DNA of 15,496 bases from an uncultured Desulfuromonadales bacterium (GTDB lineage: Bacteria > Desulfobacterota > Desulfuromonadia > Desulfuromonadales > Geopsychrobacteraceae). The stretch is from NCBI GenBank assembly GCA_947259685.1, contig CAMYNC010000089.1:1-15496 (forward strand), in the 5' to 3' direction. A program made the position numbers and the translations under genes. The notes under the pieces were generated by a model. It had not been told where the DNA came from. It searched no databases and saw nothing but the letters and a program-made list of their open reading frames with translations. Every line of letters starts with the position of its first letter. The stretch's first letter is position 1. This document shows positions 1 to 7,436 of this stretch, piece after piece.

Positions 1-971
1 AACTGGCTTTGGGCTATCTTTATGAGCAGGGCAAAGGCATCGGGCAGAATGACGCCGAAGCCGTGCGTTGGTATCGGTTGGCCGCCCAACAAGGAGATGC
101 CGACGCACAATACAATCTGGGGGTCATGCTGGCCTTCGGTCAGGGCATCACCCCCGACTACCAGGAAGCGCTCAACTGGTGCCGCCAGGCCGCCGAACAG
201 AATCATATCGATGCCCAGTATACTCTCGGGCTGATGTACGCCAACGGCGAAGGGATTGAGCAAAACCATCAGGAAGCGGTGCACTGGTATCGGCTGGCTG
301 CCCAGCAGGGAAGCGCCGATGCACAATATAATCTGGGCGCACTCTATGCTTTCGGGCAGGGGATCGAACGCGATGCCGTCCAGGCCTTTAAATGGTGCCG
401 GATGGCCGCTGAGCAGGGGCATGTCGATGCCCAGCACAATCTCGGCTTTATGTTCGCTCGAGGCGAAGGGGTCGAGGCGGACATCTTTGAGGCGATGAAA
501 TGGTATAAGCTTGCCGCCGAGCAGGGAGATGCAGATGCGCAGTACAATCTTGGCAGCATCTATGTCAAAGGGGAAAGTATTCCGCAGGACTATGCCGAAG
601 CCCGCAAATGGTGGACCCTGGCTGCCGAGCAAGGCAACGCGGCAGCCCAGTACAACCTGGGCGTCATTTACGTGTTCGGCTATGGCGTGGAAAAAAATGA
701 CAGCGAGGCTGCCAAATGGTGGAACCAAGCGGTCGAACAGGGCTATACCGATGCCCAATACAACCTGGGCGGTATGTATGCCCTGGGTCGCGGGGTTCCC
801 AAAGACTACATCAAAGCCTACGTCTGGTTGAGCCTGCCTGCCGACCAGGGGCACGAGGATGCACAAAAAGCACTAAAATCATTGGCCAACAAGATGAGTC
901 CGGTGCAGATTGAAGCAGCCAAGCGCGATGCGGAAAAAGTCTGTCAACGCCTTGAGAAAAACATCGGCTAA
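1..971 (+). CDS. Sel1-repeat protein, 5' end outside the window (partial)
   Basis: The reading frame is already open at base 3 and codes Sel1-type sequence (LALGYLYEQGKG) before the first in-window start-like codon (TTG at 9). The true start is therefore upstream and this is a C-terminal fragment of about 323 residues. Eight repeats of about 36 residues are visible, with the pattern DAQYNLG-x-MY-x-x-G-x-G-(10)-EA-x-x-W-(3)-AAEQG typical of Sel1-like repeats (alpha-alpha hairpins of the TPR superfamily that bind other proteins). The tail, with LANKMSPVQIEAA, resembles the short helical cap often seen at the end of Sel1 arrays. No catalytic domain is seen. Such proteins usually act as scaffolds, and the partner cannot be read from the sequence. 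The gene ends 62 bases before the convergent CheV-like gene, with a shared terminator between. A second Sel1 gene at 2236 is a clear paralogue. Family call is firm; the role is unknown. Confidence 0.9.
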   Translation, partial: LALGYLYEQGKGIGQNDAEAVRWYRLAAQQGDADAQYNLGVMLAFGQGITPDYQEALNWCRQAAEQNHIDAQYTLGLMYANGEGIEQNHQEAVHWYRLAAQQGSADAQYNLGALYAFGQGIERDAVQAFKWCRMAAEQGHVDAQHNLGFMFARGEGVEADIFEAMKWYKLAAEQGDADAQYNLGSIYVKGESIPQDYAEARKWWTLAAEQGNAAAQYNLGVIYVFGYGVEKNDSEAAKWWNQAVEQGYTDAQYNLGGMYALGRGVPKDYIKAYVWLSLPADQGHEDAQKALKSLANKMSPVQIEAAKRDAEKVCQRLEKNIG

Positions 972-977
972 ACAAAC

Positions 978-1011
978 AAGGGCTGGCACCTTGGAAAGGA
1001 CCAGCCCTTTT
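978..1011. terminator. Bidirectional intrinsic terminator between convergent genes
   Basis: AAGGGCTGG (978-986) pairs perfectly with CCAGCCCTT (1001-1009), and an inner CCTT/AAGG pair can extend the stem. On the plus strand it ends in a short T run (1008-1011). On the minus strand the complement of the A-rich flank (971-979) gives a U-containing tail. It lies 7 bases after the Sel1 stop and 22 bases after the minus-strand CheV-like stop, so it can end both transcripts. Confidence 0.75.
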
Positions 1012-1033
1012 GAATGACATCCCTGAAACCGTA

Positions 1034-2023
1034 TCAATCGGCAGCCGCCGCCTCAGCTTCGCCCCCATCGATCCCCAAAAGCCTATCGATCATCTGCACC
1101 AGAAGTGGAATCTGCGGCTTGGTCGCATAACCGTCAGCACCAACCTGGTCACACTTGGCGGCCATCTGCGCGTTGATTAATGACGAGAACAGCACCACCG
1201 CCACATCTTTAAGCAGCGGATCTTCCTTCATTTTTTTGCAGAGCGTCAAGCCGTCCATCTTCGGCATCTCGATATCGGTGATCAGCAGATTGAGATGATC
1301 AGTGATCTTGCCACCCGATTCGGCAACCTCCTGCTTCAACTGCAGAATCGCCTGATAGCAATCTTCACCATCCACAAACGACTGCAGGTTGCTATAGTTG
1401 GAACTGGTCAACACCCGCTGAATACCGGCCCGGATCAGTGAAGAGTCCTCCGCCATCATCAGCTTCATGGTTTGCCGACTATGGGGAATTTTTTCCTGCA
1501 TCTGAGCGCTGTTGATCTCTGCTTCGTAGTCAAGACCAGACTCCGGATCAAATTCGGAGACGATATGCTCCAAATCGACGATGAGAATTTCGCGCCCCTC
1601 AATATTGATACTGCCGGTAAAACGAGGATGATACTGGTCGATAAAACTGGCCATTGGCTGCACATCGCTCCAGGAGACCCGGTGAATCATATTCACGCCA
1701 TCCACCTTGAAACCGTTAACGCGCTCATTGAATTCACAAATCAGCACCACCCGGCGGACCTCATCTGCAAAATCCTGCTGCCTCTGAGCCATATGGACTT
1801 TCAGATCGATCAGAGGAATAGTGCTACCGCGCAACAGCAAGGTCCCTAGCATCCCAGGGTCACTACCGGGAATCACCGTCACCGCCGCTTCATCATAGGG
1901 GATAATTTCTTTCAGCTTATGGACGTTGATCCCGAAAGATTGCGAACCGAGATAAAACTCGATAATTTCCATCTCGTTGGTGCCGGTTTCAAGGAGAATC
2001 TCCTGCTTCGCCTGCTCTGACAT
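1034..2023 (-). CDS. CheV-like chemotaxis coupling protein (CheW domain + receiver domain)
   Basis: 329 residues. Residues about 18-160 form a CheW-like domain (IEFYLGSQSFGINVHKLKEI, then a PGMLGTLLLRGSTIPLIDL core), which docks to chemoreceptors and CheA. Residues about 187-318 form a response-regulator receiver: acidic pocket E192-D193, phospho-acceptor D250 in LLITDIEMPKMDG, S280/S281 in the switch position, and K302-P303. All the key residues are present, so it should be phosphorylatable, probably by CheA. In CheV proteins this tunes receptor-kinase coupling during adaptation. The start at 2023 was chosen because GAAGGGG lies 7 bases upstream on the minus strand; an in-frame ATG at 2044 would add seven residues (MLLKGLT) but would turn that ribosome site into coding sequence. 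The C-terminus ends in a low-complexity EAEAAAAD tail. No other chemotaxis gene is in the window, so it is an orphan here. CheV is the best name by architecture. Confidence 0.9.
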   Translation of the reverse strand: MSEQAKQEILLETGTNEMEIIEFYLGSQSFGINVHKLKEIIPYDEAAVTVIPGSDPGMLGTLLLRGSTIPLIDLKVHMAQRQQDFADEVRRVVLICEFNERVNGFKVDGVNMIHRVSWSDVQPMASFIDQYHPRFTGSINIEGREILIVDLEHIVSEFDPESGLDYEAEINSAQMQEKIPHSRQTMKLMMAEDSSLIRAGIQRVLTSSNYSNLQSFVDGEDCYQAILQLKQEVAESGGKITDHLNLLITDIEMPKMDGLTLCKKMKEDPLLKDVAVVLFSSLINAQMAAKCDQVGADGYATKPQIPLLVQMIDRLLGIDGGEAEAAAAD

Positions 2024-2059
2024 CGTTAACCCCTTCAGTAGCATATTATTAATGTTTAA

Positions 2060-2089
2060 TTTTTACCCAATTCAACCATTGGATGTCAA
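2060..2089 (-). promoter_or_regulatory. Candidate sigma-70 promoter for the CheV-like gene
   Basis: Read on the minus strand, a perfect -35 TTGACA (2089-2084) is followed after 18 bases by TAAAAA (2065-2060), a 4/6 match to the -10 box. It lies in the AT-rich divergent gap 2024-2235, about 40 bases upstream of the start codon. The plus-strand half of this gap offers only a weak extended -10 (TGTTATGCT, 2174-2182) for the Sel1 gene. Confidence 0.4.
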
Positions 2090-2235
2090 TTAGTATCTAC
2101 TAAAGAAATGTTTTTTTCTATTTCGCTGTGATGACCGACTTGGTGTAACATAAGCGCCAACATGTCAGGATTTTGTTATGCTGCGGATGTCAAAGAGCAG
2201 CAAACTTCAGATGCCAGCCGTAAGAGGGAGCAGCA

Positions 2236-3333
2236 ATGACTGGAATGGCCCAATCGCATTATCGACTCGGCATGAGTTATTTTCAGGGAAAAGGAGTTGA
2301 ACAATCCTACGCCGATGCCCTGAAATGGTTCAAGCTGGCGGCCCAGGATAAATATCCGCGAGCCATTTTTATGCTCGGCCGGATGTACGATAGCGGCAAA
2401 GGGGTCACCAGCAATCCAACCGAAGCGGTCAAATACTATCGCCAGGCGGCAGAAATGAGCTACGCGCGGGCGCAGAACATGCTCGGTCAACTCTATGTCA
2501 AAGGTCACGGGGTCCCAGCCAGCTACGATGAAGCCCTCAAATGGTTTCGGCTGGCCGCCGACCAGAACTTCTCCGATGCCCAATACAACCTGGGGCTGAT
2601 GTATGCCAAGGGGCATGGCGTACCGAAAGATTTTCTCGAGGCCCGCCGCTGGTGGGGCATGGCAGCCGAACAGGGCAACCCGAAGGTGCAGTTCACCCTC
2701 GGTCACATGTATCTTGTCGGCAAAGGGGTCAAAAAGAACTATTCCAAAGCCCGCCAGTGGCTGCGCCAGGCGGCCGAGCAGGGACTGCCAACGGCTCAGT
2801 TTCACTTGGGGATGATGTATGCCAAAGGCACCGGGGTCTTGCAGAGCTACACCGAAGCCCGAAAATGGCTGCAAAAAGCCGTCAACCAGAACTATCTGGA
2901 TGCCATCTACAACCTCGGCAAGCTACTCGCCCATGGCAATGAAGAAGTCCGCGACCCGGCTTCAGCCGTAGCTCTATTGCAGCAAGCGGCCACCCGTGGT
3001 CATCAGCGCGCCAAAGTCACGCTGGCTCATCTTTACGCCAAAGCGCTTGGCACCAACCAGGACCTGCAACTGGCTTTTCACTGGTGGCTTGAGGCTGCCA
3101 AGGAAGGGAATCCCGATGCCCAATACAATCTGGGCGTCATGTACTTAAACGGCAAAGGGGTCAAGCGCGACTTTCGCGAGGGGAAAAGTTGGCTGACGAA
3201 AGCCGCCGATCAAGGGCATACCAAAGCCCAGTACTGCCTCGGGGTGATGTATTCGACCGGCAAAGGGGTTCCGCAGGACATGGATGAAGCGCTACGCTGG
3301 AAAGAAGCTGCTGAATTCTGGGAATCGCTGTAA
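2236..3333 (+). CDS. Sel1-repeat protein with ten repeats
   Basis: 365 residues, almost entirely ten consecutive 36-residue Sel1-like repeats (starting near residues 4, 41, 77, 113, 149, 185, 221, 257, 293 and 329) with the usual LG-x-MY-x-x-G-x-G and EA-x-x-W-x-x-x-AA signatures. Repeats 7 and 8 are the most degenerate; repeat 7 reads GNEEV where GKGV is expected. There is no signal peptide, transmembrane segment or catalytic domain, so it is predicted to be a cytoplasmic protein-protein interaction scaffold. The start is supported by GAGGGAG five bases upstream of the ATG. The next gene begins 19 bases after the stop, so the two are probably co-transcribed, which suggests this scaffold works with the zinc-finger membrane protein. 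Two motifs in the nucleotide sequence are near-identical to the Sel1 gene at the left edge, consistent with duplication. The function is not known. Confidence 0.92.
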   Translation: MTGMAQSHYRLGMSYFQGKGVEQSYADALKWFKLAAQDKYPRAIFMLGRMYDSGKGVTSNPTEAVKYYRQAAEMSYARAQNMLGQLYVKGHGVPASYDEALKWFRLAADQNFSDAQYNLGLMYAKGHGVPKDFLEARRWWGMAAEQGNPKVQFTLGHMYLVGKGVKKNYSKARQWLRQAAEQGLPTAQFHLGMMYAKGTGVLQSYTEARKWLQKAVNQNYLDAIYNLGKLLAHGNEEVRDPASAVALLQQAATRGHQRAKVTLAHLYAKALGTNQDLQLAFHWWLEAAKEGNPDAQYNLGVMYLNGKGVKRDFREGKSWLTKAADQGHTKAQYCLGVMYSTGKGVPQDMDEALRWKEAAEFWESL

Positions 3334-3352
3334 AACCTTGCAAGGACACTGA

Positions 3353-5299
3353 ATGCCGATCATCGCCTGCCCGCACTGCGGTGCAAGACGCAATACTCCT
3401 CCCGAGAAACTGCCGAAACACAAAACCATGGCCAGCTGTCCGGCTTGTCGAGAGAAGTTTGTTTTCGATCCGGCCAGCGAGCAAAGCGTTGCGCAACCAG
3501 CCGACGGCAACATCGTTTGTCCGCACTGCCAATTTCCGCGCCAACGACCAGACCATCGGCAGCTTAAACCAGGAGCAACCTTCAGCTGCCGGCGCTGCAA
3601 ACAATCTTTTCGGCTCGCGCAGAATGGCCAGCAAAATCCCCCCCGCCCCCCTCGAGGAACCTCGACACAGGCAGCTGAAGCAAAACTGCAGGGGATCGGC
3701 AGTCTGCTGACCGGCAGCTGGGAATTGTTTTGCCAGCGCGGTTGGAGCTTACTGGGAATCTACCTACTCACAGCGCTATTGGTTTTCGGCCCCTTGCTAC
3801 TGGCCGCATTTATCCTGCCGCAATTTGCTACCGGATCACATCTGCGGGCCTGGACCTGCCTGTTCCTGGGGCTGGGCTACCTCCTGGTCGGCTTGGCCTG
3901 GATGACCGCAGCCGTTTTCCACTACACGGTCGATCCCGCCATTAGAATCAAAACCGCCTGCTCGCGCGCCAAAACAACCCTCTGGCAATTTGTCTGGCTG
4001 CTGCTGTTGCTCGGCCTGCTGGTCGCCGGGGGCTCGCTGCTGCTGGTGATCCCAGGAGTGGTGTTTATGATCTGGTTCTTGTTCTGTCAGTATATCCTGG
4101 CTGAGCAGGGGATCGGCGGCCTGCAAGCGCTACAAAAAAGCCACCAACTGGTGCGTGGTCACTGGTGGGCGGTCTTCGGCCGCTTCCTGCTCCTGCTGAT
4201 GATCTCTTCAGCGATTTCCGCACTTGCCAGCCGGCTACCGATCATCGGCGCGCCCCTCAACCTGGGACTGACCCTGCTGCTGACACCTTTTTCAACCCTC
4301 TACTACTACCTGCTTTATAAAGATTTACAGCGCTGTCAGGCCAAACCCAGCCAAAGTTCCGGGACAAATAATTCCTGGGGCTATGTTGCTGTGGCCTTTA
4401 GTGGCTGGCTGCTGATCTCCGGCGCGGTTTTTCTGGCCAGCAACCAAACCGTTCAGCAGCTGAGATTGACCAAACCTGGCTCACCGCAAGAGTGGCTCGA
4501 ACTGTTCACAGAACCGGAAAAAGCCCTGGCGAAACTGACCCGGGAACAAAACGCCCCGGCCCTGCAATTCGATCCACAGCCACTGAGCGCTGAAGATTAT
4601 GACCGCCTGTTGAGCATGCACAGCCTGCCGGAAAACCTGCCAGGTCACCATCTTGGCCCTGCCCTGTTGACTGCTGAACGTTTCTGGAGCGATGAGCAAA
4701 ACCCGCACATGTGGTTGGAAGTACAACTGGCGGAACTGCCAAACCTGGCCTTGTCGGCGCGGCGCAGTGCCCGCATTCTGATTGACCAGGTTCTCGACCA
4801 GAGCAACCGCAATCAGTACGCTCAGGAGCATAGTTACGAGAATCAGGCCTTTGAATGGATTCAGATCCGCCCGAATCAGGAAGACCGGCCAGGTTATAGC
4901 GGCATCCGCAATATTTACCTGAAGCAAGGTGCCCGCCCGGAGCAGATCCGCAGTATTCGCGGCCAACTGGAATTAAACCTGCCCCTCGGTATTGAGTCGT
5001 TGCGCTTGAGCCGCAAAGATGTTGGCCGAGAAATTCAGATTGCCGGCCTGTCCCTACAGATTGAAGCCCTGGACAACAACCGCATTGCGCTTAGCTATCA
5101 GGGTTCCTCCGACCAATTACTGAGCATTCAGGCCGCCGACCAGCAAGAGCAACCGCTTCGGCAGACGGGGAGTGTCTGGCAAGCCAGTGAGCGACAGACC
5201 GACCTGCAGCAGATGTTCAATGGCGAAATCGACTCGGTCACTATTCTGGTCGCTGCCGACAGTATCAAACGCAGCTATCCTTTTGAGATCACAAGATAG
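3353..5299 (+). CDS. Membrane protein with tandem MJ0042-type zinc fingers and an unrecognised C-terminal domain
   Basis: 648 residues in three parts. (1) Residues 1-90 hold two CxxC...CxxC zinc ribbons (C6, C9, C29, C32 and C56, C59, C79, C82), both with exactly 19 residues between the pairs, matching the MJ0042 finger found at the N-terminus of many proteobacterial membrane proteins. (2) After a proline-rich linker, residues about 125-325 form a hydrophobic block with roughly five or six membrane segments. It contains LVIPGVVFMIWF followed by a QALQKSHQLVRGHWW stretch, reminiscent of the YciC / glycerophosphodiester-phosphodiesterase membrane-domain group. (3) One more membrane segment (about 342-362) is followed by about 280 soluble residues that I do not recognise; part of it (about 540-610) looks beta-rich. 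AAGGA lies 9 bases before the ATG. It is probably in an operon with the Sel1 gene 19 bases upstream. The role is unknown; regulation or assembly at the inner membrane is a guess. Confidence 0.85.
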   Translation: MPIIACPHCGARRNTPPEKLPKHKTMASCPACREKFVFDPASEQSVAQPADGNIVCPHCQFPRQRPDHRQLKPGATFSCRRCKQSFRLAQNGQQNPPRPPRGTSTQAAEAKLQGIGSLLTGSWELFCQRGWSLLGIYLLTALLVFGPLLLAAFILPQFATGSHLRAWTCLFLGLGYLLVGLAWMTAAVFHYTVDPAIRIKTACSRAKTTLWQFVWLLLLLGLLVAGGSLLLVIPGVVFMIWFLFCQYILAEQGIGGLQALQKSHQLVRGHWWAVFGRFLLLLMISSAISALASRLPIIGAPLNLGLTLLLTPFSTLYYYLLYKDLQRCQAKPSQSSGTNNSWGYVAVAFSGWLLISGAVFLASNQTVQQLRLTKPGSPQEWLELFTEPEKALAKLTREQNAPALQFDPQPLSAEDYDRLLSMHSLPENLPGHHLGPALLTAERFWSDEQNPHMWLEVQLAELPNLALSARRSARILIDQVLDQSNRNQYAQEHSYENQAFEWIQIRPNQEDRPGYSGIRNIYLKQGARPEQIRSIRGQLELNLPLGIESLRLSRKDVGREIQIAGLSLQIEALDNNRIALSYQGSSDQLLSIQAADQQEQPLRQTGSVWQASERQTDLQQMFNGEIDSVTILVAADSIKRSYPFEITR

Positions 5300-5370
5300 C
5301 CAATCATTGAAGTCCAGTAATCAGGCCAGCTAAATTCAGACAGATTGCCAAGCGACAACTATTCCACATT

Positions 5371-5416
5371 GCATAACCAATGCGCTTCCGCATAAGATCA
5401 ACATATCTTTGCATAA
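5371..5416 (+). promoter_or_regulatory. Three phased GCATAA repeats before the regulator gene
   Basis: GCATAA occurs at 5371-5376, 5390-5395 and 5411-5416, that is at steps of 19 and 21 bases, close to two helical turns. The last copy abuts the ribosome-binding region of the sigma-54 activator gene. The spacing suggests binding on one face of the DNA, most simply by the activator itself (autoregulation), which is an inference. A weak sigma-70 promoter (TTGCAT 5369-5374, 18 bases, TAAGAT 5393-5398) overlaps the sites. Confidence 0.4.
5380..5393. promoter_or_regulatory. Dyad ATGC-N6-GCAT in the regulator leader (candidate operator)
   Basis: ATGC (5380-5383), six bases, GCAT (5390-5393) form an inverted repeat with the same half-sites and same spacing as the dyad at 7177-7190 upstream of the pruA promoter. 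A two-fold symmetric site suits a Fis-type helix-turn-helix dimer such as the C-terminus of the adjacent activator. A further overlapping inverted repeat GCAT-N5-ATGC (5371-5383) shares its right half. Confidence 0.45.
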
Positions 5417-5428
5417 GTGGAGCCCGAC

Positions 5429-7150
5429 ATGCCGCAAGAACCTACCAGCCTGCAAGCCCTGGCCGATGCCACCGCGCGAATTCTGATCCTTGTCGACACC
5501 CAGGGCAGAATAACCCTGGCCAGCAAACTGGCGCAGCACCAGCTCGGGATCACTCCCAAAGCGCTGCTGGCAAACAAGTTGCCCAGCGTTTGGCCAGAGG
5601 TCGAAGCAGTCCTAAATGGCAAACTCAAACAGAGTGAAATTCCGCTGCAGGTGGCCGGATGCGATTATTTCATCGGCGTTAACCCGCTGCTTGAAAACAA
5701 CCAGATCAGCGGCGCGGCATGCATCCTGGTCGACAGTAAACAGCTCGACAGCATGACCCAGCAGCTGCCGAGTTTCCACACTTTGACCCGCGAGTTGGAT
5801 ACGATCATCGATTCCTCTTCCGATGGCCTGTTCGTCTGTGATGCCGAAGCCAAGGTGATCCGCATGAACCCTGCCTCGGAGCGGATCCATCAGGTGCCGG
5901 CTGCAGAGATTGTCGGTCGCAACATGCGCGAACTGATCGCCAGCGGCTTTATCGACCGCTCGGCGGCGCTGGAAGCCAGCCAAAGTAAGCAACGGGTCAG
6001 CCTGCTGCAGAACAAGGATGGCCGCAAGCTGATTTCGATTGCCACACCGGTCCTTGACGACCAGGAGCAGTTGATCCGGGTGGTGGTCAGCGAGCGGGAC
6101 ATCACCGAAATCGACCAGTTGCAGAGCGAACTGGAACAACAGGAAGCGATGAAAGACGGCTTTCGCGACCAGATGCTGGCCATGCAGCAGAGCGAACTTG
6201 AATCGCGGCAGATCATCGCTCGCAGCCCAGCGATGATCCAAGCTCTGCAGCAAGCGATCAAGGTCGCCAAGGCTGACTCCTCGGTGCTGGTGCTTGGCGA
6301 ATCGGGAGTCGGCAAGGGGCTGATTGCCGACCTGATCCATCAACATTCCGGTCGTTGCGAACAACCGCTGATCAAGATCAACTGCGGGGCCATCCCCGAG
6401 TCGCTGATCGAGGCGGAACTGTTCGGCTACGAAAAGGGCGCCTTTACCGGCGCCCTGGCGAGTGGCAAACCGGGCCATTTCGAACTGGCCGATGGCGGCA
6501 CCCTGTTCCTTGACGAGATCGCCGAATTGCCCCTGCCTTCGCAGGTAAAGCTGCTGCGCTTTCTTGAAGATGGCCGGATCACCCGCCTGGGCGCAACCGG
6601 CCACAAAAATGTCGATGTCCGGGTGCTGGCTGCAACCCACCGTAATCTGGAAGAGATGATTGACCAGGGTCGCTTCCGGCTCGACCTCTACTACCGGCTC
6701 AACGTCATCCCCATCCAGGTACCGGCGGTGCGTGAACGTCGCGACTGCGTGGTTCCGCTGATCCGCCATTATATCGACCAGTTCAGCCAGCAGGTTGGCG
6801 AGAAAAAACGCTTGTCCCGCGCCGCCCTTGACGTCCTGGCTAACTACCCCTACCCCGGCAACGTTCGTGAGTTGATGAACCTTTGCGAACGTCTGGTGGT
6901 CATGGCCGACAGCGAACTGATCGATCTGCCGGACCTGCCTGCCCAGGTTCACGGAGCTGCGACAAGTCTCGATTTCAGCGCCATCGACTGGCCCGAAAAG
7001 GTCAATCTGCAACAGGCGCTCGATCAGGTCGAAAAAAGTCTGTTGAGCCGGGCGCAGCAACACTTCCACAACCAAACCGAGGCTGCCGCAGCCCTGGGAG
7101 TCAACCAGTCAACCATCGCCCGCAAGCTCAAGAAACACGGTCTCAACTAA
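5429..7150 (+). CDS. Sigma-54-dependent transcriptional activator (PAS-PAS-AAA+-Fis HTH), likely proline catabolism regulator
   Basis: 573 residues. The N-terminus carries two PAS-like sensor regions (about 8-105 and 117-231; the second is clear, with IDSSSDGLFVCDAEAKVIRMN), then a short coiled linker. The central AAA+ domain (about 262-490) has Walker A GESGVGKG (290-297), the sigma-54 contact loop GAFTGA (337-342), Walker B GGTLFLDEI (356-364) and RFRLDLYYRLNV with the arginine fingers. The C-terminus is a Fis-type helix-turn-helix (about 550-572, EAAAALGVNQSTIARKL). There is no receiver domain, so activity is set by ligand or redox sensing rather than a histidine kinase. The ATG at 5429 was chosen because GGAG ends seven bases upstream; an in-frame GTG at 5417 is possible. 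The gene sits directly before a consensus -24/-12 promoter and pruA-putB, so it most likely activates proline oxidation. The inducer is not evident. Confidence 0.92.
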   Translation: MPQEPTSLQALADATARILILVDTQGRITLASKLAQHQLGITPKALLANKLPSVWPEVEAVLNGKLKQSEIPLQVAGCDYFIGVNPLLENNQISGAACILVDSKQLDSMTQQLPSFHTLTRELDTIIDSSSDGLFVCDAEAKVIRMNPASERIHQVPAAEIVGRNMRELIASGFIDRSAALEASQSKQRVSLLQNKDGRKLISIATPVLDDQEQLIRVVVSERDITEIDQLQSELEQQEAMKDGFRDQMLAMQQSELESRQIIARSPAMIQALQQAIKVAKADSSVLVLGESGVGKGLIADLIHQHSGRCEQPLIKINCGAIPESLIEAELFGYEKGAFTGALASGKPGHFELADGGTLFLDEIAELPLPSQVKLLRFLEDGRITRLGATGHKNVDVRVLAATHRNLEEMIDQGRFRLDLYYRLNVIPIQVPAVRERRDCVVPLIRHYIDQFSQQVGEKKRLSRAALDVLANYPYPGNVRELMNLCERLVVMADSELIDLPDLPAQVHGAATSLDFSAIDWPEKVNLQQALDQVEKSLLSRAQQHFHNQTEAAAALGVNQSTIARKLKKHGLN

Positions 7151-7176
7151 GCAACTCGCCGGCCGGCCGACAATTT

Positions 7177-7190
7177 ATGCATTTTTGCAT
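7177..7190. promoter_or_regulatory. Dyad ATGC-N6-GCAT upstream of pruA (candidate activator-binding site)
   Basis: ATGC (7177-7180) and GCAT (7187-7190) are separated by six T-rich bases, extending to TATGC-ATTTTT-GCATA. It lies about 160 bp upstream of the -24/-12 promoter, the usual distance for enhancer sites of sigma-54 activators. It matches the dyad in the leader of the activator gene. The rest of 7151-7344 holds a GC palindrome (GCCGGCCGGC, 7158-7167), a small hairpin (TCAGGA/TCCTGA, 7265-7279) and an extended -10 box. Confidence 0.5.
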
Positions 7191-7285
7191 ATCCTTCGAA
7201 ATGATTTCTCCCCTCAGCCATTCCGCCCAGATCCTTCCAAGCAAGGCCCACCTTTCTTCTAAACTCAGGAAAGTCCTGAAATAGC

Positions 7286-7294
7286 TGCTATAAT
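7286..7294 (+). promoter_or_regulatory. Extended -10 element TGCTATAAT (candidate second promoter)
   Basis: A perfect TATAAT at 7289-7294 is preceded by TGC, giving an extended -10 that can work without a good -35 (the -35 position reads CAGGAA, a poor match). It points toward pruA and lies between the candidate enhancer site and the sigma-54 promoter. It could give basal pruA transcription or a short leader RNA, or be chance in an AT-rich stretch. Confidence 0.3.
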
Positions 7295-7344
7295 TTCTTT
7301 AATCCCAGATCGAAAAGCAATGTTCTATCCTGCAAAACAGAGTT

Positions 7345-7360
7345 TGGCACTTTCCTTGCT
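7345..7360 (+). promoter_or_regulatory. Sigma-54 (RpoN) -24/-12 promoter of pruA
   Basis: TGGCAC (7345-7350), five bases, TTGCT (7356-7360) is an exact match to the consensus TGGCAC-N5-TTGCW, with GG and GC ten bases apart as required. The expected transcript start is near 7371, leaving a leader of about 65 bases before the pruA ATG. A sigma-54 activator gene lies immediately upstream. Confidence 0.88.
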
Positions 7361-7436
7361 CATGAGTGTAGTTCACAATTTCCGGCATGCGCAGATGAAT
7401 AATTGGCCGGATTAACTTACACACAAGAGGAGAACC

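Noticed and set aside
2176..2874. Minus-strand open frame of 232 residues opposite the second Sel1 gene
   Set aside because: Its apparent periodicity is the mirror of the Sel1 repeats. The plus-strand gene has clear family motifs and a good ribosome site.
1..3333. Sel1 tandem units as DNA-level direct repeats
   Set aside because: The repetition is at protein level with many silent and non-silent changes. It is explained by the Sel1 family and is not a separate DNA element.
5612..7075. Long open frame (487 residues) antisense to the sigma-54 activator
   Set aside because: It is the reverse-strand shadow of a well-supported AAA+ regulator in GC-rich DNA. It has no recognisable domain and no ribosome site.
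7158..7167. GCCGGCCGGC palindrome after the activator gene as a terminator
   Set aside because: It is too short for a stable stem with a loop and has no T run. It is likely chance in GC-rich DNA.
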